Source: Hyphomicrobiaceae bacterium (lineage in GTDB: Bacteria > Pseudomonadota > Alphaproteobacteria > Rhizobiales > Hyphomicrobiaceae). From it: a DNA stretch of 8,122 bases. The notes beneath the pieces were generated by a model that saw only the letters and a program-made list of their open reading frames with translations, was not told where the DNA came from and searched no databases. The number at the start of each line of letters is the position of its first letter. The first letter of the stretch is position 1. The translations under genes were made by a program, and so were the position numbers. Below are positions 5,222 through 8,122 of this stretch, piece by piece. The stretch is from NCBI GenBank assembly GCA_017353825.1, contig JAFMSC010000170.1, forward strand, positions 1-8,122, read 5' to 3'.

Positions 5222-6361
5222 TCATAGCGAGCGTGCCACCAGCTCCTTCATGATCTCCGTCGTGCCGGCGTAAAGGCGGTGAACGCGGGCGTCGGCGAAG
5301 GCGCGGGCGATAGGGTACTCCAGCATGTAGCCGTAGCCGCCGAAGAGCTGCAGGCAGGTGTCGAGCACCTTATTGTCGAGCTCGGAGAGCCACCATTTGC
5401 TCATGGCTGCAGTGGTGGCGTCGAGCTTGCTTTCCAGGAAGAGCTCCAGGCAGCGGTCAAGAAACACGCGCGCCACCGTCACCTCGGTCTTCACCTCGGC
5501 AAGCTTGAAGCGCGTGTTCTGGAAATCGGCGATGGCCTTGCCGAACGCCCTCCTCTCGCGCGTGTATTCCACCGTCCACGCCAGCGCCGCCTCCATGATG
5601 GCGACCGCGCCGATGGCCACCAGCAGGCGCTCACGTGGCAGCTGGTTCATGAGGCAGGCGAAACCGCGGCCTTCCTCGCCCAGGATGTTGGAAGGGGGCA
5701 CGTGCACGTCCTCGAAGAACAGCTCGGCGGTGTCTTGCGCGTTCTGGCCGATCTTCTTGAGGTTGCGCCCGCGCTTGAAGCCGGGGCGGTCGGTCTCGAC
5801 CAGCACCAGGGTGACGCCCTTGGCGCCGGCCGCCGCATCGGTCTTGGCGGCGACGATCACGAGGTCGGCCAGGCCGCCGTTGGTGATGAAGGTCTTCTGC
5901 CCGTTGAGCACCAGCTCGTTGCCCCGGCGCAGGGCGGTGGTGCGGATCGCCTGCAGGTCGCTGCCCGTGCCGGGCTCGGTCATGGCGATGGCGGTGATGA
6001 CCTCGCCGCTGGCCATGCGGGGGAGCCAGCTGCGCTTCTGCTCCTCGCTGCCATAGTTGAGGATGTAGGGTGCGACAATATCCGAGTGCAGGCGGAAGCC
6101 GGGGGCGGCATAGACGCGCTTGGCCATCTCCTCGATCATCACCGCGCTGAAGAGGAAGTCGGCTCCGGCGCCGCCGTACTCGACCGGGGTGTCGGTGAGC
6201 AGCAACCCCGCCTCGCCGGCCTTCCGCCAGACCTCCCGGTTAACCTGGCCCTCCTTCTCCCAGCGCTCGTAGTGGGGCGCTATCTCGGCCTCGATGAAGG
6301 CTGAGGCGGTCTTACGGAAGAGCTCGTGCTCCTCTCGGTAGAGCTTGCTCGGAATGGTCAT
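5222..6361 (-). CDS. Acyl-CoA dehydrogenase, long-chain (LCAD-like) type
   Basis: This FAD enzyme oxidises acyl-CoA to trans-2-enoyl-CoA and passes electrons to ETF. The 379 residues cover the complete family fold: an N-terminal helical domain (about 8-118), the beta domain with 'AIAMTEPGTGSDLQAI' (125-139) and 'GQKTFITNG', and the C-terminal helical domain with 'RRAFGK' (270-275), 'QLFGGYGYMLEYPIAR' and the end motif 'LYAGTTEIMKELVARSL'. The short-chain-type catalytic Glu in 'YEGT' is replaced by Ala365. Instead Glu244 in 'LPRERLL' aligns with the catalytic base of mammalian LCAD and isovaleryl-CoA dehydrogenase, so the enzyme should be active and of that subgroup. Chain-length preference cannot be told. 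The ATG at 6361 has a distant GGGGAG. The gene stands alone, separated on both sides by spacers with repeats. No signal peptide is seen. Confidence 0.94.
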   Translation of the reverse strand: MTIPSKLYREEHELFRKTASAFIEAEIAPHYERWEKEGQVNREVWRKAGEAGLLLTDTPVEYGGAGADFLFSAVMIEEMAKRVYAAPGFRLHSDIVAPYILNYGSEEQKRSWLPRMASGEVITAIAMTEPGTGSDLQAIRTTALRRGNELVLNGQKTFITNGGLADLVIVAAKTDAAAGAKGVTLVLVETDRPGFKRGRNLKKIGQNAQDTAELFFEDVHVPPSNILGEEGRGFACLMNQLPRERLLVAIGAVAIMEAALAWTVEYTRERRAFGKAIADFQNTRFKLAEVKTEVTVARVFLDRCLELFLESKLDATTAAMSKWWLSELDNKVLDTCLQLFGGYGYMLEYPIARAFADARVHRLYAGTTEIMKELVARSL

Positions 6362-6397
6362 TGGGACGCGCTCTCCCCGGGCTTCCGGTTTCCCAGG

Positions 6398-6425
6398 AGG
6401 CTAGCAGATCTGGCACACACGTCAT
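6398..6425 (-). promoter_or_regulatory. Candidate promoter of the acyl-CoA dehydrogenase gene
   Basis: The minus strand shows ATGACG (-35, 6425-6420), a 16-bp spacer and TAGCCT (-10, 6403-6398), similar in its -10 to the rimP operon promoter. A start near 6391 would give a leader of about 30 nt. The -35 touches the edge of the neighbouring intergenic repeat. Both boxes are imperfect. Confidence 0.35.
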
Positions 6426-6471
6426 CCCCGACCGAGCGAGGCGAGCCGAAGCGAAGAGCTGCGAACGGGGA
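6425..6471. repeat. Intergenic palindromic element bounded by TCCCCG/CGGGGA
   Basis: Perfect 6-bp arms (6425-6430 and 6466-6471) enclose 35 nt made of GCGA/GAGC-like steps (gagcgaggcgagccgaagcg and on). Such 'tcatcccc ... cgggga' elements look like the dispersed intergenic repeats of Hyphomicrobiales genomes (recollection, not searched). It lies between the ABC ATPase stop and the acyl-CoA dehydrogenase start and could act as a weak transcript end or a mobile small repeat. Confidence 0.5.
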
Positions 6472-6497
6472 CTCTCAGCGTTTGGGCAGATGCGGAT

Positions 6498-7283
6498 CTA
6501 GCTCAGGAGCGGGGCGCAGGAGAGGCGGCCGTCGGGAAGGGGGTCGAGGCTTATGGGCACGCCGTAGACCTGCTCCAGGCGTTGCCGGGTGAGGGCCTCG
6601 CGGGGTGGGCCTTCGGCGATCACGCGACCGTCGTGGAGCAAGAGGACGCGGCCGGCGATGGCAAAGGCGTGGTCGGGATGGTGGGTGGAGAGGACGATGC
6701 CTAGTCCGCTTTTGGCGAGCCGCGCCACCTCACGCAGGACCATCGCCTGGTTGCCAAAGTCCAGGCTGGCGGTGGGCTCGTCCATGATGATGGATGGCGC
6801 CTCCTGGGCGAGCGCCCGCGCGATCAGCGTCAACTGCCGCTGTCCGCCGCTGATGCGGGTGTACTCGCGCTCGGCAAGGTGCGCGATGCCCAGAAGCTTC
6901 AGGGCGCTCCAGGCGCGCTCCCGGTCGGCCGCGCCCGGCGCTGCGAAGAGGCCGAGGCGGGCGGTGCGGCCCATCAGCACCATGTCGAGGACGCGATAGG
7001 GGAACACAGACACGTTGGCCTGCGGCACATAGGCTTGGCGCAGGGCGAGCTGGCTGGGCCGCCAGCTGTCGATGGGGCGGCCGGCAATTGAGATCGAGCC
7101 TGCCAGCCTGCCGATCAGTCCGAGCAGGGTCTTGAACAGGGTGGTTTTGCCCGAGCCGTTTGGCCCGAGCAGGCAGACCACCTCGCCGGCCAACAGGCTG
7201 ACATCGATGTCGCGCGCGACGACCCTGCTGCCATAGCCGATGGCGAGCTTGCGCGCGTCGATGAGAGGTCGGGCCCCTGTCAC
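6498..7283 (-). CDS. ABC transporter ATP-binding protein, iron-chelate/B12 (FecE/BtuD) type
   Basis: This subunit hydrolyses ATP to drive import through the permease encoded just upstream. In the 261-residue form it has Walker A G40-PNGSGK-T47, a Q-loop Gln88 ('YVPQANVSVFPYRV'), the signature S145-GGQR149, Walker B 'IIMDE' (165-169) with 'PTASLD' and the H-loop His201 ('STHHPDHAF'). All catalytic motifs are intact. I place the start at GTG 7283: its GTGA overlaps the permease stop TGA by four bases, and GAGGG lies 6 nt upstream. A further GTG at 7316 would add 11 residues with no family match. The pairing with a FecCD permease marks a type II importer for siderophores, haem, cobalamin or oxyanions; the substrate-binding protein is not in the window, so the substrate is open. 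Confidence 0.94.
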   Translation of the reverse strand: MTGARPLIDARKLAIGYGSRVVARDIDVSLLAGEVVCLLGPNGSGKTTLFKTLLGLIGRLAGSISIAGRPIDSWRPSQLALRQAYVPQANVSVFPYRVLDMVLMGRTARLGLFAAPGAADRERAWSALKLLGIAHLAEREYTRISGGQRQLTLIARALAQEAPSIIMDEPTASLDFGNQAMVLREVARLAKSGLGIVLSTHHPDHAFAIAGRVLLLHDGRVIAEGPPREALTRQRLEQVYGVPISLDPLPDGRLSCAPLLS

Positions 7284-8122
7284 GACCAGCCCTCGCGTCC
7301 GCGCGCCAGCAGCCACAGGAAAAACGGCGCGCCGAGCACGGCCGTGAGGATGCCGAGCGGCACTTCAATGTGTGCCATGGTGCGGGCCAGGGTGTCGACG
7401 AGCAGCAGGTAGCTCGCGCCCATCAACATAGCGGTAGGCAGCACGCGATCGAAGCTCGGACCGACGATCATGCGTGCTAGGTGCGGCATGACGAGTCCGA
7501 TCCAGCCGATCACGCCTGAGATGGCGACCACGCTGGCGGTGATGAGAGTGGCGGCGGCGATGACCGTGCCGCGCAGCACCTCGACGTTGACGCCGAGGGC
7601 TTTGGCCTCCTCGTCGCCGAGGGACAGCACGTTGATGCGCCAGCGCATCAGCACCAGCGGGACCAGCCCGATCAGCACCAGAGGGCCTGCAAGCAGGAAT
7701 TCGCCGCTGCGCAGGCTGGCAAGGCTGCCGAGCAGCCAGAAGGTGATGGCCGGCAGCTGGTCGTAGGGATCGCCGAGGATCTTGAAGAGCGAGATTGACG
7801 CGCCAGCGAGCGAGCCGACCACCACGCCGGCCAGGACCAGGACGAGGATGGTATCGCGGCCGCGGACGAGGCCGGCGATGGCGTAGACCAGCGTCACCGT
7901 CGCAAGGCCGACGGCGAACGCAAGGAGCTGGATGGCGAGAACGGGCATGGACAGGAAGATGCCGATGACGGCGCCGAGGCCGGCGCCGGTCGACACGCCG
8001 AGGATATCAGGCGATACGAGCGGGTTGCGGAACAGGCTCTGATAGGCGGCACCGGCCGCGGCCAGGGCGCAGCCAACCAGCGCCGCAGCGGCCACGCGCG
8101 GAAGGCGTACGCCGAACAGCAC
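7280..8122 (-). CDS. FecCD-family ABC transporter permease, C-terminal 280 residues (N-terminus beyond window)
   Basis: This integral membrane subunit forms the channel of a type II (BtuC/FecCD) importer in the inner membrane. The visible part holds 'RLPRVAAAALVGCALAAAGAAYQ' and the family signature 'LFRNPLVSPDILGVSTGAGLGA'. It continues with several hydrophobic helices, the 'GDEEAKALGVNVEVLR' segment before the ATPase-contact (coupling) region, 'GWIGLVMPHLARMIVG' and the C-terminal 'VPLGILTAVLGAPFFLWLL'. Family members are about 330-350 residues and this part begins where their first transmembrane segment has already passed, so some 55-70 residues lie outside. The GTG at the window edge is therefore not the true start. 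The stop overlaps the start of the ATPase gene by four bases, showing one operon. The substrate is not decided by this sequence. Confidence 0.93.
   Translation of the reverse strand: MLFGVRLPRVAAAALVGCALAAAGAAYQSLFRNPLVSPDILGVSTGAGLGAVIGIFLSMPVLAIQLLAFAVGLATVTLVYAIAGLVRGRDTILVLVLAGVVVGSLAGASISLFKILGDPYDQLPAITFWLLGSLASLRSGEFLLAGPLVLIGLVPLVLMRWRINVLSLGDEEAKALGVNVEVLRGTVIAAATLITASVVAISGVIGWIGLVMPHLARMIVGPSFDRVLPTAMLMGASYLLLVDTLARTMAHIEVPLGILTAVLGAPFFLWLLARGREGWS

Noticed and set aside
5279..6304. Long plus-strand frame (341 codons) opposite the acyl-CoA dehydrogenase
   Set aside because: It is an antisense shadow of a complete, conserved enzyme; its protein is a His/Leu/Gly-rich mirror sequence with no recognisable domain.

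Overview
The window is high-GC DNA whose real genes are all on the minus strand. Gene order (rimP, nusA, ylxR, infB) and the style of the proteins point to an alphaproteobacterium, most likely Hyphomicrobiales (Rhizobiales). The clues are an IF-2 N-terminus of the 'DKTLSV...LSLKR...VRQSFSHGRSK' type, a YlxR fused to an L7Ae-like domain between nusA and infB, and a -35/-10 promoter of the TTGCCA-N17-TAGTCT kind. Genus cannot be told from the sequence alone.

From right to left, in transcription order, the layout is as follows. (1) 8122-6498: the 3' part of a FecCD-family metal-chelate ABC permease and its overlapping ATPase; the rest of the operon lies outside the window. (2) 6497-6362: a short spacer with a TCCCCG/CGGGGA-bounded intergenic repeat. 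(3) 6361-5222: an LCAD-type acyl-CoA dehydrogenase. (4) 5221-4688: 534 bp with no convincing gene but several repeats: a near-perfect 31-bp inverted repeat, a 14-bp inverted pair and an array of 11-bp tandem units. (5) 4687-3674: a fumarylacetoacetate hydrolase-family enzyme with a twin-arginine signal peptide. (6) 3673-3299: a spacer holding the promoter and attenuator-like leader of the next operon. (7) 3298-1: rimP-nusA-ylxR-infB, the conserved translation and transcription factor operon, running off the left edge 105 codons into infB.

The rimP-nusA-ylxR-infB block is one tightly packed transcription unit: rimP stop to nusA start is 15 nt, nusA to ylxR 22 nt and ylxR to infB 12 nt. It couples 30S maturation (RimP), elongation, pausing and termination control (NusA), an RNA-binding YlxR protein and initiation (IF-2). 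Just downstream of its promoter is a strong intrinsic terminator that would end most transcripts after about 55 nt. This matches the alphaproteobacterial 'rimP leader' attenuator idea and is the clearest regulatory structure here. The other genes are metabolic or transport genes with no visible link to this operon.

I see no mobile element, CRISPR array, tRNA or rRNA. I also see no clear new multi-gene system. The points most worth following are the operon leader, the exported FAH-family enzyme with the repeat array upstream of it, and the inverted repeat downstream of the acyl-CoA dehydrogenase.
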